Program-made: the position numbers and the translations under genes
Notes under the pieces: model-generated
The model's input: the letters and a program-made list of their open reading frames with translations, nothing else
Told to the model about the DNA's origin: nothing
The model's database searches: none
In this document: in pieces, positions 51,803 through 59,877 of the stretch
How the letters are laid out: the number at the start of each line of letters is the position of its first letter
Position numbering within the stretch: the first letter of the stretch is position 1
From: Bog-375 sp049587755
GTDB taxonomy: Bacteria > Acidobacteriota > Terriglobia > Bryobacterales > Bryobacteraceae
NCBI GenBank assembly: GCA_049587755.1
Contig: JBAVEN010000083.1
Coordinates: forward strand, 1-64,000
Length of the DNA stretch: 64,000 nt
Reading direction: 5' to 3'

Positions 51803-52426
51803 CTAACCCTTGATCGGTACCGGCGCCATTTCACGGCTCGAGATGACGCGGTCGATCATGCCGTACTCCACCGCACCGTCGGGCTCCATGATGTAATCGC
51901 GGTCCACGTCCTTGGCGATGCGGTCCACCGGCTGCCCGGTCGCATCGGCCAGCATGGTGTTGAGAATCTCGCGCATCCGCAGGATTTCGCGCGCGTAAAT
52001 GTCGATGTCGGCCGCCTGTCCCGCCAAACCCTGCATGGACGGCTGGTGAATCATGATCCGTGAATTCGGCAGGCTGAACCGCTTGCCCTTGGTGCCTTTG
52101 GCCAGCAGCACCGCCGCCATCGACGCCGCTTGTCCCACGCAGATCGTCACGATATCGGGACGGATGAAGGCCATCGTGTCGAGAATGGCGAGGCCGGCCG
52201 TGATGGAACCACCGGGAGAATTGATGTAGATGGAAATATCCTTCTCCGGGTCCTCGGCCTCCAGGAACAGCAACTGGGCGATGATCAGGTTCGCGACCTG
52301 GTCGTCAATCGGCGTGCCCAGAAAGATGATGTTCTCTTTCAACAGCCGGGAGTAAATATCGTATGCGCGTTCGCCCCGCGAGGTCTGTTCGACCACCATG
52401 GGGACAAGGACAGATTGGCCCATCAT
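51803..52426 (-). CDS. clpP: ATP-dependent Clp protease proteolytic subunit
   Basis: A 207-residue serine protease subunit that forms a tetradecamer. The catalytic triad is Ser in GQAASMAAVLLA, His in SRIMIHQPSMQG and Asp in KDVDRDYIMEPDG. The N-terminus MMGQSVLVPMVVEQTSRGER and DIYSRLLKENIIFLGTPIDD are typical. No clpX or trigger-factor gene is next to it, unlike in many bacteria. Flanked by lipA and an Rrf2 regulator on the same strand. Confidence 0.96.
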   Translation of the reverse strand: MMGQSVLVPMVVEQTSRGERAYDIYSRLLKENIIFLGTPIDDQVANLIIAQLLFLEAEDPEKDISIYINSPGGSITAGLAILDTMAFIRPDIVTICVGQAASMAAVLLAKGTKGKRFSLPNSRIMIHQPSMQGLAGQAADIDIYAREILRMREILNTMLADATGQPVDRIAKDVDRDYIMEPDGAVEYGMIDRVISSREMAPVPIKG

Positions 52427-52486
52427 GCCTCCGGATCAATATTCGCAGTCCCGAACCGGTGAATGCTCCGGCGGGCCGCGGTCTGA

Positions 52487-52960
52487 CTATGCCCGTTTCG
52501 CGGCCGCGCGCCTGGTCTTCCGCGCCTTGCTGACTGCCAGACTCTTTTTCTTCTGCTCCAGCGCCTTGGCCAGGTCCGCGATCGAATTCTTGCCCAGATA
52601 ATCCATGATACGCGAACGCAGGGCCACCCAGCTATCGTGCATGGAACACGGCATGTCGTCGTTGCATTCGGCAAGCCCGCTGGCGCACTGCTGGTAAGGC
52701 GCTAAGCCGTCCAACGCCTCGACGATATCCAGCAAGCGGATATCGCTCGCATCCACCCGCAGCGCGAATCCGCCGGTCGGACCTTTGCTCGACCGCAAAA
52801 GTCCCTTGCGTGCGAGCTGCTGCAGGATTTTTGCCAGGAAGTGCGCGGGGATATCCTCACCCTCCGCAATGTTCTTCACCATGGCGTATCTGCCATCGGG
52901 CACCTGGGCCAGGTGCACGAAAGCACGTATCGCGTATTCGGCCGATCGAGAATAGATCAT
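52487..52960 (-). CDS. Rrf2-family regulator with three cysteines
   Basis: A 157-residue winged-helix protein starting MIYSRSAEYAIRAFVHLAQV, with recognition region PAHFLAKILQQLARKGLLRS and SKGPTGGFALRVD. Three cysteines spaced CASGLAECNDDMPC (C-x6-C-x5-C) are positioned as in Fe-S cluster-binding IscR/NsrR-type members. A basic C-terminal tail (KARKTRRAAAKRA) is longer than usual. It may sense iron-sulfur status or oxidants. No isc or suf genes are near. A short palindrome AGTAAGCCTACT lies at 52980-52991, 20 bases before its start, possibly an autoregulatory operator. Confidence 0.9.
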   Translation of the reverse strand: MIYSRSAEYAIRAFVHLAQVPDGRYAMVKNIAEGEDIPAHFLAKILQQLARKGLLRSSKGPTGGFALRVDASDIRLLDIVEALDGLAPYQQCASGLAECNDDMPCSMHDSWVALRSRIMDYLGKNSIADLAKALEQKKKSLAVSKARKTRRAAAKRA

Positions 52961-53103
52961 TCTGCCCCCGTAATTCGGAGTAAGCCTACTTCGATATCTT
53001 AATTGTTTCCCCGGACGCGCGCAAGCGACCGGAATAAATCGGGTCCTGAATAGCTCGTTTATTCGATGCGCCGGCGGGCGCCAAGGGTGCAGGAGTTCCC
53101 CGG

Positions 53104-53118
53104 CCGGCTTCTAGCCGG
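53104..53118. terminator. Short GC-rich hairpin downstream of the S46 pseudogene
   Basis: CCGGCT (53104-53109) and AGCCGG (53113-53118) are separated by TCT. On the plus strand a second short stem ACCGC/GCGGT with a run of five T follows (53125-53141). For the minus-strand S46 remnant only the first hairpin is relevant, and there is no T-tract in that direction. Confidence 0.3.
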
Positions 53119-53158
53119 GCCGGTACCGCTGCGCGGTTTTTCCAGCGGCTTGCCGCGG

Positions 53159-53705
53159 CTATTCGCCCAGGATCTCCCGGAGCAGCGCGCCGGCATTGTA
53201 AATCTTGCGCAGGGCCTCGGTCATGGCGGCCGTGTGCACGGCGACCGTCCGATTGGTCGCGCCATCGTAAACGAAATCGCCGACCAGGGATTCGATATTG
53301 CCGTCGAACACCAGGCCCACGATTTCACCTTTGCGATTGATCACCGGAGAGCCGGAATTACCTCCCACCACGTCATTGGAGGTGACGAAATCGAAGGGCG
53401 TGGCCAAGTTCAGCTTGTCGTGGTTGTCCGCGTAGCGTGCCGGCAGGTTGAAGGGTGCCTTGAAATCGAAACTGTTGGCGCGGTCGTACAAGCCAAAGAA
53501 AGTGGTCTTGTAAGGCGCCTAGTGCTGTTCAACGGATAGCCCCGCGCCTGCCCGTAAGAAAGCCGCAAAATGAACGTGGCGTCGGGGTAGACGGACTTTC
53601 CGTAGACCGCAAAACGGCTTCCTCCGCCACCAACCAGGGGGCGAACAGCAGCGTCCCTGCACCGGCAAGTCCGCTAAGGGGCGAGATCCATCTGTATTCG
53701 CGCAT
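53159..53705 (-). pseudogene. Decayed S46-family (DPP7/DPP11-type) peptidase
   Basis: Three pieces of one S46 peptidase lie in different frames. The signal-peptide start MREYRWISPLSGLAGAGTLL is at 53705. A middle segment reads GSRFAVYGKSVYPDATFILR then LSYGQARGYPLN. The C-terminal fragment reads APYKTTFFGLYDRANSFDF and NDVVGGNSGSPVINRKGEIV (catalytic Ser motif) then GLVFDGNIESLVGDFVY. A one-base loss near 53520 separates the last two; the first junction removes about 500 of the usual 700 or so residues, including the catalytic His and Asp. It cannot encode an active enzyme. Confidence 0.85.
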
Positions 53706-53777
53706 GGAGAAAACCTCCATAACAGGATATAACTGACAGCAGGCGCCCGCGCGCCGAATCGGAAGGATGCGCCAAGC

Positions 53778-54608
53778 ATGATCCATCTGTTGAGCCGGCT
53801 GCCCAGCGGCGCCCGCGTGCTGGACCTGGGGGCCGCAGCGGGCAGTTTCCCGAACGTCCGGGACGACGTGTACGTGGTGCGCCTGGACCTCCAGTTCGAC
53901 TCGGCCGGCGCTTCGGGTTGTCTGGTGCGCGGCGATGCCGCCCACCTGCCTTTTGCCGACGGCGTTTTCGACCTTCTGGTGAGCAACCACAGCCTGGAGC
54001 ACTTCGTCGAACTCGAAGCCGTGATGCGCGAAATGGGCCGCGTTGCCAAGCCGGGCGCTGGGCTATACGTGGCGGTTCCCGACGCTGCTACTCTGACCGA
54101 CCGCATTTACCGCTGGATGGGCCGCGGCGGCGGCCATGTCAATCCGTTTCGCACGCCTGCCGAGGTCATTGCATTGATCGAGCGGCCGACCGGCCTCGCC
54201 CACCGCGCCACGCGCGCTCTTTATTCATCCCTGTCGTTCCTCAACTCCCACAACCTGCGCTGTCGGCCACCCAGGAAGTTACTGTTGTTCGCCAACGGCA
54301 ATGAGCGCTTCCTGGCCGTTCTTCTCTGGTCGCTCCGCACAATGGACCGTGTCTTCGGCAGCGACTTGAGCCGCTACGGCTGGGAATTCCACTTCGGCGC
54401 CGCCGATCCCGCCGAGGCCCGCGAACCGTGGGTCAACGTCTGCGTGCGCTGCGGCTCCGGCCAATCCGAAGCGTATCTCCGGGCGAAGGCCTCCGGCTGG
54501 CGCAAATTCGGGCCGATCGAGTCCTACCGCTGCCCCGGCTGCGGCGGCTTCAACCTGCTCAGCGCGGAGCTGGACCCGGCAAAGCGCCACACGCCGTGTC
54601 GGCTGTAG
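53778..54608 (+). CDS. SAM-dependent methyltransferase fused to a C-terminal zinc ribbon
   Basis: A 276-residue protein. The class I methyltransferase domain spans residues 1 to about 130 (ARVLDLGAAAGSFPNV, RGDAAHLPFADGVFDLLVSN, GRVAKPGAGLYVAVPD). A helical middle and a C-terminal zinc ribbon with NVCVRCGSGQS and YRCPGCGGFNLL follow (four cysteines in two CxxC pairs). The zinc ribbon suggests a protein or nucleic-acid substrate. It starts 72 bases from the divergent S46 pseudogene. No near relative comes to mind. Confidence 0.82.
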   Translation: MIHLLSRLPSGARVLDLGAAAGSFPNVRDDVYVVRLDLQFDSAGASGCLVRGDAAHLPFADGVFDLLVSNHSLEHFVELEAVMREMGRVAKPGAGLYVAVPDAATLTDRIYRWMGRGGGHVNPFRTPAEVIALIERPTGLAHRATRALYSSLSFLNSHNLRCRPPRKLLLFANGNERFLAVLLWSLRTMDRVFGSDLSRYGWEFHFGAADPAEAREPWVNVCVRCGSGQSEAYLRAKASGWRKFGPIESYRCPGCGGFNLLSAELDPAKRHTPCRL

Positions 54609-54660
54609 AGGCCGGGCAGGTCCGGCCCGGTTGCTGGCCGACCGCGCCGGAGAATCCGAG

Positions 54661-55305
54661 CTACGCCTTTCGCCGCGCCTTCCACACTTCGATGAACGTG
54701 GGTAGCAGCGAAATGAAGATGATGATCAGGATCGCTTTGTCGAAGTTGTGCCGGACCAGCGGAACCTGGCCCAGCAGGTAGCCAAGTGAGGTCATCAGGA
54801 ATACCCAGCCGATGCCGCCGCACACGCTGAAAGGCAGGAATCGCAGATACGGCATCTGGCTGACGCCGGCCATGAAAGCGGAAAAGGTGCGGACGATGGG
54901 CACGAAGCGCGCCAGCACCACAGTCTTGCCCCCGTAGCGCTGGTAGAAGCGGTGGGTTCGGGTGACATACTCCTGCTTAAAAAGCAGCGAGTCGGGGCGG
55001 CTGAAGATTTTGGGGCCGGTTTTGCGGCCCAGCAGGTACCCGGTGGAATCGCCCAGCATCGCCGCCAGCATCAACAGCAGATTTACCTGCCGGATGTCGA
55101 GCGCGCCGAAACCCGCCACCACGCCAATCGTGAACAGAAACGAATCGCCGGGCAGAAAAAACCCGACCAACAGGCCCGTCTCCGAATACACCACCGCGAA
55201 CAGTGCCGCGTACCCGGCCCAGCCAGCGAGCAGGGTGTGCAGCAGATGGCTCAGCCGTTCCGGGTCGGTGAGCGACCGGTAGAGGTCGAACAGCTCGCGC
55301 AGCAT
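54661..55305 (-). CDS. DedA-family membrane protein
   Basis: A 214-residue inner-membrane protein with the DedA/SNARE-associated fold: ETGLLVGFFLPGDSFLFTIG, LLLMLAAMLGDSTGYLLGRK and YQRYGGKTVVLARFVPIVRT followed by FSAFMAGVSQM. The conserved Glu, Gly/Asp and Arg residues of the re-entrant loops are present. DedA proteins help recycle undecaprenyl phosphate or phospholipids across the membrane. It lies four bases downstream of the foldase gene on the same strand, probably cotranscribed. Confidence 0.92.
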   Translation of the reverse strand: MLRELFDLYRSLTDPERLSHLLHTLLAGWAGYAALFAVVYSETGLLVGFFLPGDSFLFTIGVVAGFGALDIRQVNLLLMLAAMLGDSTGYLLGRKTGPKIFSRPDSLLFKQEYVTRTHRFYQRYGGKTVVLARFVPIVRTFSAFMAGVSQMPYLRFLPFSVCGGIGWVFLMTSLGYLLGQVPLVRHNFDKAILIIIFISLLPTFIEVWKARRKA

Positions 55306-55309
55306 GCGC

Positions 55310-57244
55310 TTAGCTGCTGCGGTACTGCGCCACCAGGCGCTCGATGACGTCCTGGTGATATTTCAGCTTGCCCTCGCGGCGCAAAGCCTCACGCACTCCG
55401 TTTTCAAACAGCGTGTTGCGGTCGCGCGCGCGCTGGCTCTTGATCTCGTCGCGGATGGCGGATCGGGACTGGGCCAATTGCGACATATCGGCTGGCACAT
55501 GCTCCATCACCTTGGCGACGACCGAACCGCCCTGCGGCGTGCCCAGGGGACCGAGGACCGCACCATCGGGCAGCGAGAATCCTTCATGTACGTAACTGGC
55601 CGGGCCGATGCCTTCGACAGTGCCCGCACGAGTGAACTCCCTGGAGGTTTTGACTTCGAATCCCATCGCCTTGGCTGCCGCCGCCAGATCGCCGCCGTTG
55701 GCCTTTGCCTTTTCCGCGAGTTCCTTGGCATGGGATTGGACGGCGGCCGCCAGCCGGCTCCGCACGATGGCGTCGCGCACCTGGTTCTCGACCTCGGCCA
55801 ACGTGTCAGGTCGCGCCGGAATCACAGCCGTAACCACGGCCAGCGCCAGCTTGTTCCCCGGCAGAGCCACAGGTTGCGAAACCAGGCCCTGCTTCAACCC
55901 CGCGATCGAGGAATCGAAATCGGAGTTGGTGCCGATTTCCGGCAGCGCCTGGCCCGGCCGCACGGCGTCCGCATGTACCACCTGCATGTGGAACCGGGCC
56001 GCGACCTCATCGGGATGGAGCGGATCCTTTTGCAGCGCCGTTTGCGCGTTGTCCGAAATCTGCTGCACGATGTCGTTCACCTGGTCGTTCTTCCAGTTGG
56101 TGGCGAGCTGTGCTTTCACCTCCTCGAACGAGGGCAAGTGCGCGTCTTCATGCGCGATCACGCGGATGATGTGATAGCCCACTTCAGTCTTGACGACGCC
56201 GCTGGTTTCGCCCGGCTTCAGCGCGAACGCGACCCGCTCGAACTCCGGCAGGGTTTGCCCTCGCTCAATCCAGCCAAGGTCCCCGCCTTTGTCGGCCGAG
56301 CCCGTATCCTCGGAGTACTTCTTCGCCAGCTCGGCGAAATTGGCGCCGTCTTTGAGCTGCTTCACAAGGTCCTCGGCCAGCGCCTTCAACTTGGCGTCTT
56401 CGGCCGGCGTCTTGTCCGCGGTCTTCAGCAGAATGTGCTCCGCGTGCACCCGCTCCTTGGTGCGAAAGCTTTCCTTATTCTGGTTGTAAATCCGCAGCAG
56501 GTCGGCGTCGGACGGGACGAGGGAATCGGCGATTTTCGCCTGATCGGCAATCAAGATCGTCAGGTTTCTCGATTCCGGCACCATGTAGAGCGCCTGGTTC
56601 ACCTTAAAGTAGGCCTCCAGATCCTTCTCGGTCGGGTTCACCTCCGCGCGGTATTTGTCGCCAGTTACCGTCACGTACTGGATCTTGATTTTCTCGTTGC
56701 GCTCCTGGTAGGCGTGCTCAATTTCGAGATTAGAGACGATGGTGCCTTCCACCGCTACTTCGCGCAGTTTGGTGATCAGGATCTCGCGCCGCAGGCTCGT
56801 CTCGAATTCGGGAATGGTCAACTGCTGCTCGGCCAGCACCGCCGCATAGGCGTCCTTGCCGGCAAATTTGCCGTCGGGAAACAGGTTGGGAATCATTTGC
56901 TGGATGGCAGCGCGCAGATCGCCGTCGCTGACCTGGAAGCCCAACCTCGTGGCCTCGTATGCGAGTGCCCGCTCGTTCACCATCCCTTCGATCATCTGCG
57001 GGATGTAAGTGGAAATCAGCTCGGCGGGGAGCTGCTTGCCGCGCATCGTGCTCTGGATCAGGTGCATGACCTCGCCCGTCGTGATATCGTCCTTGCCGAC
57101 CGATGCCACCACTGAGTCCGACGTCGGAGCGCCGGTGTTGTAATTGGGCACCAGGTAGGTGAGCATGGAAAGCGCCACCAGCAGTAACAGCGCGCCCAAA
57201 AGGATGCGCACCGATTTTTCTCGGCTGCGAAACAGATCAAACAT
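55310..57244 (-). CDS. PpiD-like membrane-anchored peptidyl-prolyl isomerase
   Basis: This 644-residue protein is anchored by one N-terminal membrane helix (VRILLGALLLLVALSMLTYL). A SurA_N-like chaperone region (VVASVGKDDITTGEVMHLIQ, VNERALAYEATRLGFQVSD) precedes a parvulin rotamase domain (RVHAEHILLKTADKTPAEDA, GDLGWIERGQTLPEFERVAF, VKTEVGYHIIRV). The C-terminal part is a second helical domain. PpiD-type foldases act in the periplasm on newly exported proteins. The start is an ATG at 57244. It is a plausible helper for the many large outer-membrane proteins here. Confidence 0.92.
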   Translation of the reverse strand: MFDLFRSREKSVRILLGALLLLVALSMLTYLVPNYNTGAPTSDSVVASVGKDDITTGEVMHLIQSTMRGKQLPAELISTYIPQMIEGMVNERALAYEATRLGFQVSDGDLRAAIQQMIPNLFPDGKFAGKDAYAAVLAEQQLTIPEFETSLRREILITKLREVAVEGTIVSNLEIEHAYQERNEKIKIQYVTVTGDKYRAEVNPTEKDLEAYFKVNQALYMVPESRNLTILIADQAKIADSLVPSDADLLRIYNQNKESFRTKERVHAEHILLKTADKTPAEDAKLKALAEDLVKQLKDGANFAELAKKYSEDTGSADKGGDLGWIERGQTLPEFERVAFALKPGETSGVVKTEVGYHIIRVIAHEDAHLPSFEEVKAQLATNWKNDQVNDIVQQISDNAQTALQKDPLHPDEVAARFHMQVVHADAVRPGQALPEIGTNSDFDSSIAGLKQGLVSQPVALPGNKLALAVVTAVIPARPDTLAEVENQVRDAIVRSRLAAAVQSHAKELAEKAKANGGDLAAAAKAMGFEVKTSREFTRAGTVEGIGPASYVHEGFSLPDGAVLGPLGTPQGGSVVAKVMEHVPADMSQLAQSRSAIRDEIKSQRARDRNTLFENGVREALRREGKLKYHQDVIERLVAQYRSS

Positions 57245-57363
57245 GCGTGAGAGAACTCCTGATTACAAGGGGAAAACAATAGTATAGCCAATCCCAGGCA
57301 GCCGCGGGCGCACTGCACCGCGGCAGCCGGCCCGAGACAGGCGCCGCCCGCCCCACGGCACCC

Positions 57364-57942
57364 CTAATGGTAATAGGCCGGCGCGTTGCCAGGTTTCCAC
57401 TTGATGTTGCAGCCGATGCTCGGTTTCTGCTGGATGGCAACCGCGCGGCCGGCAAGCGTGGCATCGATGGCCGCACGCAGATCCCAGCCCGTTACCGGCG
57501 CGCCGTTGCCCGGCCGCGCGTCGTCGAACTGGCCGCGGTAGACCAGCTTGCGGCCGGCATCGAAGAGGAAGAAATCGGGCGTGCAGGCAGCCTGATAAGC
57601 CATGGCTACCTGCTGCGTTTCGTCGTAACAATAGGGGAACCAGAAGCCAAGCTCGCGCGCCATCGCCCGCAGCCCATCCGGCGCATCCTCGGGATACTGT
57701 CCGGCGTCATTGGAAGAGATGGCGACGATATCCAGATCGGTGCCTGCGTAATCCTTGGCCAGCGCCGCCAGGCCCGGCGCAATATATTTGACGTAAGGGC
57801 AATGCCGGCAGAGGAACATCACCAGAAGGCCCTTACGCGTGAAGCCGCCGAGCCGCGCCACGCGGTTGCTTAGAACGTCCTGCAGTTCGAAATCCGGCGC
57901 GGCCGTGCCGAGCCCCAGCATGGTTGATTCCGTGGCAGCCAT
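57364..57942 (-). CDS. Thioredoxin-fold AhpC/TSA-like protein
   Basis: This 192-residue protein starts MAATESTMLGLGTAAPDFEL and has the redox segment VMFLCRHCPYVKYIAPGLAA, a CxxC in the position of the peroxiredoxin/thioredoxin active site, and TPDFFLFDAGRKLVYRGQFD. The C-terminal QQKPSIGCNIKWKPG is typical of the thioredoxin family protein group that follows this pattern. It could reduce peroxides or disulfides in the cytoplasm, as no signal peptide is seen. The start at ATG 57942 is chosen where similarity begins; the frame is open 131 codons upstream. Confidence 0.85.
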   Translation of the reverse strand: MAATESTMLGLGTAAPDFELQDVLSNRVARLGGFTRKGLLVMFLCRHCPYVKYIAPGLAALAKDYAGTDLDIVAISSNDAGQYPEDAPDGLRAMARELGFWFPYCYDETQQVAMAYQAACTPDFFLFDAGRKLVYRGQFDDARPGNGAPVTGWDLRAAIDATLAGRAVAIQQKPSIGCNIKWKPGNAPAYYH

Positions 57943-58123
57943 TTCACCCACTAACGTACCATGCAGGGCGCGGAACCGGCGGGTGCCATGAGCAGGAGCG
58001 CCAAAACAAACTATGGAACGCTCCTCCCGCCCGGCGGAATTGCAATTAAGGGGCCAGCCTCCCGGCCAAACGGAAAGTTGGCGAAACGAGATCGCCGGGC
58101 ACGCCATCTGTATTAGAAAGAGA

Positions 58124-58906
58124 ATGTCAATCGGACGTTTAGGAATCCCCGCTCTCTTTGTGCTTCTGGCGGCTGTGTCCCAGATAGTGCCGGCGTCCGG
58201 GCAGTCTGTCCCGCGGCCGGATAATGCAGCCTCGCCGGCCGCGGATCCGCCGACCGTGCAGCCCGTCCCGCCGCCACCGCTTGTGCAGGCGCCGGAGGAC
58301 AAACGCATTTTCGGCGTGCTTCCGAACAACCGCACTACGGAAAACGCTTTCCCCTTTCACAACATCACAGCCAGGCAGAAGATCGCCATCGCGGCTAAGG
58401 ATTCTTTCGATTGGCCGGTGTTTCCCACTGCCGCGGCGTTCGCCGCGCTCTATCAGATCGAAAACCAGAATCCTTCCTTCGGCCAGGGTATGCAGGGGTA
58501 CGCCAAGCGATTCGGCACCGCTTACGGGGACCAGATGATCGGCAACATGATGACCGAGGGATTCATCCCCGCGGCGTTCCATCAAGATCCGCGCTACTTT
58601 CGCTTAGGGGAGGGATCCAAGCTGCACCGGACCCTGTATGCGCTGGAGGCGATCGAGGTAGCCCGCATGGATTCCGGCCGCCGCACTTTCAACTTTTCCG
58701 AATGGGGCGGCAACGCGGCTGCCGTAGCCATCGGAAACGCATATTACCCCGATACGCGCGACTGGCACGACAATCTGGAAAGGCTGCTTATAGCGTGCGG
58801 CACCGACGCATTTTCCAACGTTCTTAAGGAATTCTGGCCGGACGTGAAGCGCAAATTCCACAAACACCGGGATCAGGAACCGCTGGTCTCGACCGGCACC
58901 CGGTAG
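58124..58906 (+). CDS. Secreted protein of unknown function
   Basis: A 260-residue protein with a signal peptide (LGIPALFVLLAAVSQIVPAS) and a Pro-rich linker (PTVQPVPPPPLVQAPEDKRI). The conserved-looking domain reads IFGVLPNNRTTENAFPFHNI, FDWPVFPTAAAFAALYQI, YGDQMIGNMMTEGFIPAAFH and WGGNAAAVAIGNAYYPDTRD. I recall similar proteins as frequent in Acidobacteriota but know no function. ATG 58124 is preferred since the signal peptide starts there; the frame is open 37 codons upstream. It is divergent from the thioredoxin-fold gene. Confidence 0.75.
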   Translation: MSIGRLGIPALFVLLAAVSQIVPASGQSVPRPDNAASPAADPPTVQPVPPPPLVQAPEDKRIFGVLPNNRTTENAFPFHNITARQKIAIAAKDSFDWPVFPTAAAFAALYQIENQNPSFGQGMQGYAKRFGTAYGDQMIGNMMTEGFIPAAFHQDPRYFRLGEGSKLHRTLYALEAIEVARMDSGRRTFNFSEWGGNAAAVAIGNAYYPDTRDWHDNLERLLIACGTDAFSNVLKEFWPDVKRKFHKHRDQEPLVSTGTR

Positions 58907-58949
58907 CACCTCGCTGGCAGTGTCTGGCCTGATATGATGGCGTCTGACC

Positions 58950-59363
58950 ATGCGCGATCTCGAATCCGAGCTGGCCCAAATGTCCGATGAAGTGACCGAC
59001 TCCATCCGCGTCGAAGTCATGTCGCGGCACTCCCCCGAGAACTCGCGGCCGCAGCAGGGCGAATGGGTCTTTGAGTACACGGTTCGGATTACGAATCAGG
59101 GATCGGAGACGGTCCAGTTGCTTAGCCGGCATTGGATCATCACCGACGCCTCGGAGCACACCGAAGAAGTCAGCGGTCCGGGTGTTGTCGGCGAGCAACC
59201 CGTGCTGGCGCCGGGTGAATCGTTCCAATACTCTTCTTGGTGCCCCCTCAAAACTCCCATGGGCAGAATGCGGGGCACCTATCGGATGGCCCGCGCCGAC
59301 GGGACCCAATTCGACATTGAGATCGCACCCTTCGCGCTCCGGGCCGCGTACACTGTCAACTGA
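58950..59363 (+). CDS. apaG: ApaG-domain protein
   Basis: A 137-residue protein with the ApaG fibronectin-like domain: VEVMSRHSPENSRPQQGEWV, YTVRITNQGSETVQLLSRHW, ITDASEHTEEVSGPGVVGEQ and PVLAPGESFQYSSWCPLKTP. Only 43 bases separate it from the upstream secreted protein gene. ApaG was linked to cobalt and magnesium efflux in Salmonella by genetics; the biochemical role is unsettled, and the fold also occurs in F-box proteins. The start is ATG 58950. Confidence 0.93.
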   Translation: MRDLESELAQMSDEVTDSIRVEVMSRHSPENSRPQQGEWVFEYTVRITNQGSETVQLLSRHWIITDASEHTEEVSGPGVVGEQPVLAPGESFQYSSWCPLKTPMGRMRGTYRMARADGTQFDIEIAPFALRAAYTVN

Positions 59364-59448
59364 CAGAGCCACGCTCCTCGTGCGGAAATTTGGGAAACCC
59401 CAAATATCAGAGGCTAAGCAGTCCTCGTCTGGCCCCTTTCCCGGCGCC

Positions 59449-59467
59449 AAAATGTGGTGTACATTTT
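59449..59467. promoter_or_regulatory. AT-rich palindrome upstream of a small gene, candidate operator
   Basis: AAAATGTGGTGTACATTTT is a seven-base perfect inverted repeat with a five-base centre in an otherwise GC-rich region. It lies 52 bases before the ATG at 59519 and looks like a repressor or activator half-site pair. Confidence 0.45.
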
Positions 59468-59477
59468 AAGCAGCACC

Positions 59478-59499
59478 GGGGCGCCGGTGAGAGCGCCCC
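59478..59499 (+). promoter_or_regulatory. Leader hairpin before the small gene
   Basis: GGGGCGC (59478-59484) pairs with GCGCCCC (59493-59499) around an eight-base loop, ending 19 bases before the ATG and just before the GGGAGAG ribosome site. It may shape access to the ribosome site. Confidence 0.35.
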
Positions 59500-59518
59500 G
59501 CCAGCGGGAGAGTTCTTT

Positions 59519-59731
59519 ATGCCTGTGATGCATGCCGAACGGGCGGAAGTTTCTTGGGATAGCGGCAAATCGAAATGGCTGGTGCGCATCCATGTCGGCG
59601 ACGAAGTGATTCGCCGCCACTGGAAAGGCTCGAAGGATGCCGACCAGGAGACCCTGCGGACCGACGCTATCAGGACCGCCAAGGATGAAGGATACGATTT
59701 GGCCGGCGACAAGGTCGCGATCCAGGTGTGA
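59519..59731 (+). CDS. Small conserved-looking protein (70 aa)
   Basis: This 70-residue protein begins MPVMHAERAEVSWDSGKSKW and continues LVRIHVGDEVIRRHWKGSKD, ending GYDLAGDKVAIQV. A GGGAGAG ribosome site precedes the ATG at 59519. No family is recognised; the alternating beta pattern suggests a small soluble fold. Its upstream region carries both a palindrome and a hairpin, so it may be regulated. The frame is open 43 codons further upstream, but without a better start. Confidence 0.7.
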   Translation: MPVMHAERAEVSWDSGKSKWLVRIHVGDEVIRRHWKGSKDADQETLRTDAIRTAKDEGYDLAGDKVAIQV

Positions 59732-59877
59732 GCTGGCGGCGCGACGGCGGAGAGTTGCGGCGAGCTAAGTAACGAGCGCTGCAACCCCTGCCAACGGTCG
59801 CGGCTCCGAGACGCGTCCAGGGCCACGGCCAAAGGGACCGGTTGCCGGCGATTGCAGCTGGTTATTTCCTGCAACGT

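Noticed and set aside
55304..57115. 603-codon plus-strand frame opposite the PpiD-like gene
   Set aside because: Antisense shadow of a clear foldase gene; low-complexity Arg/His/Leu composition and no motif.
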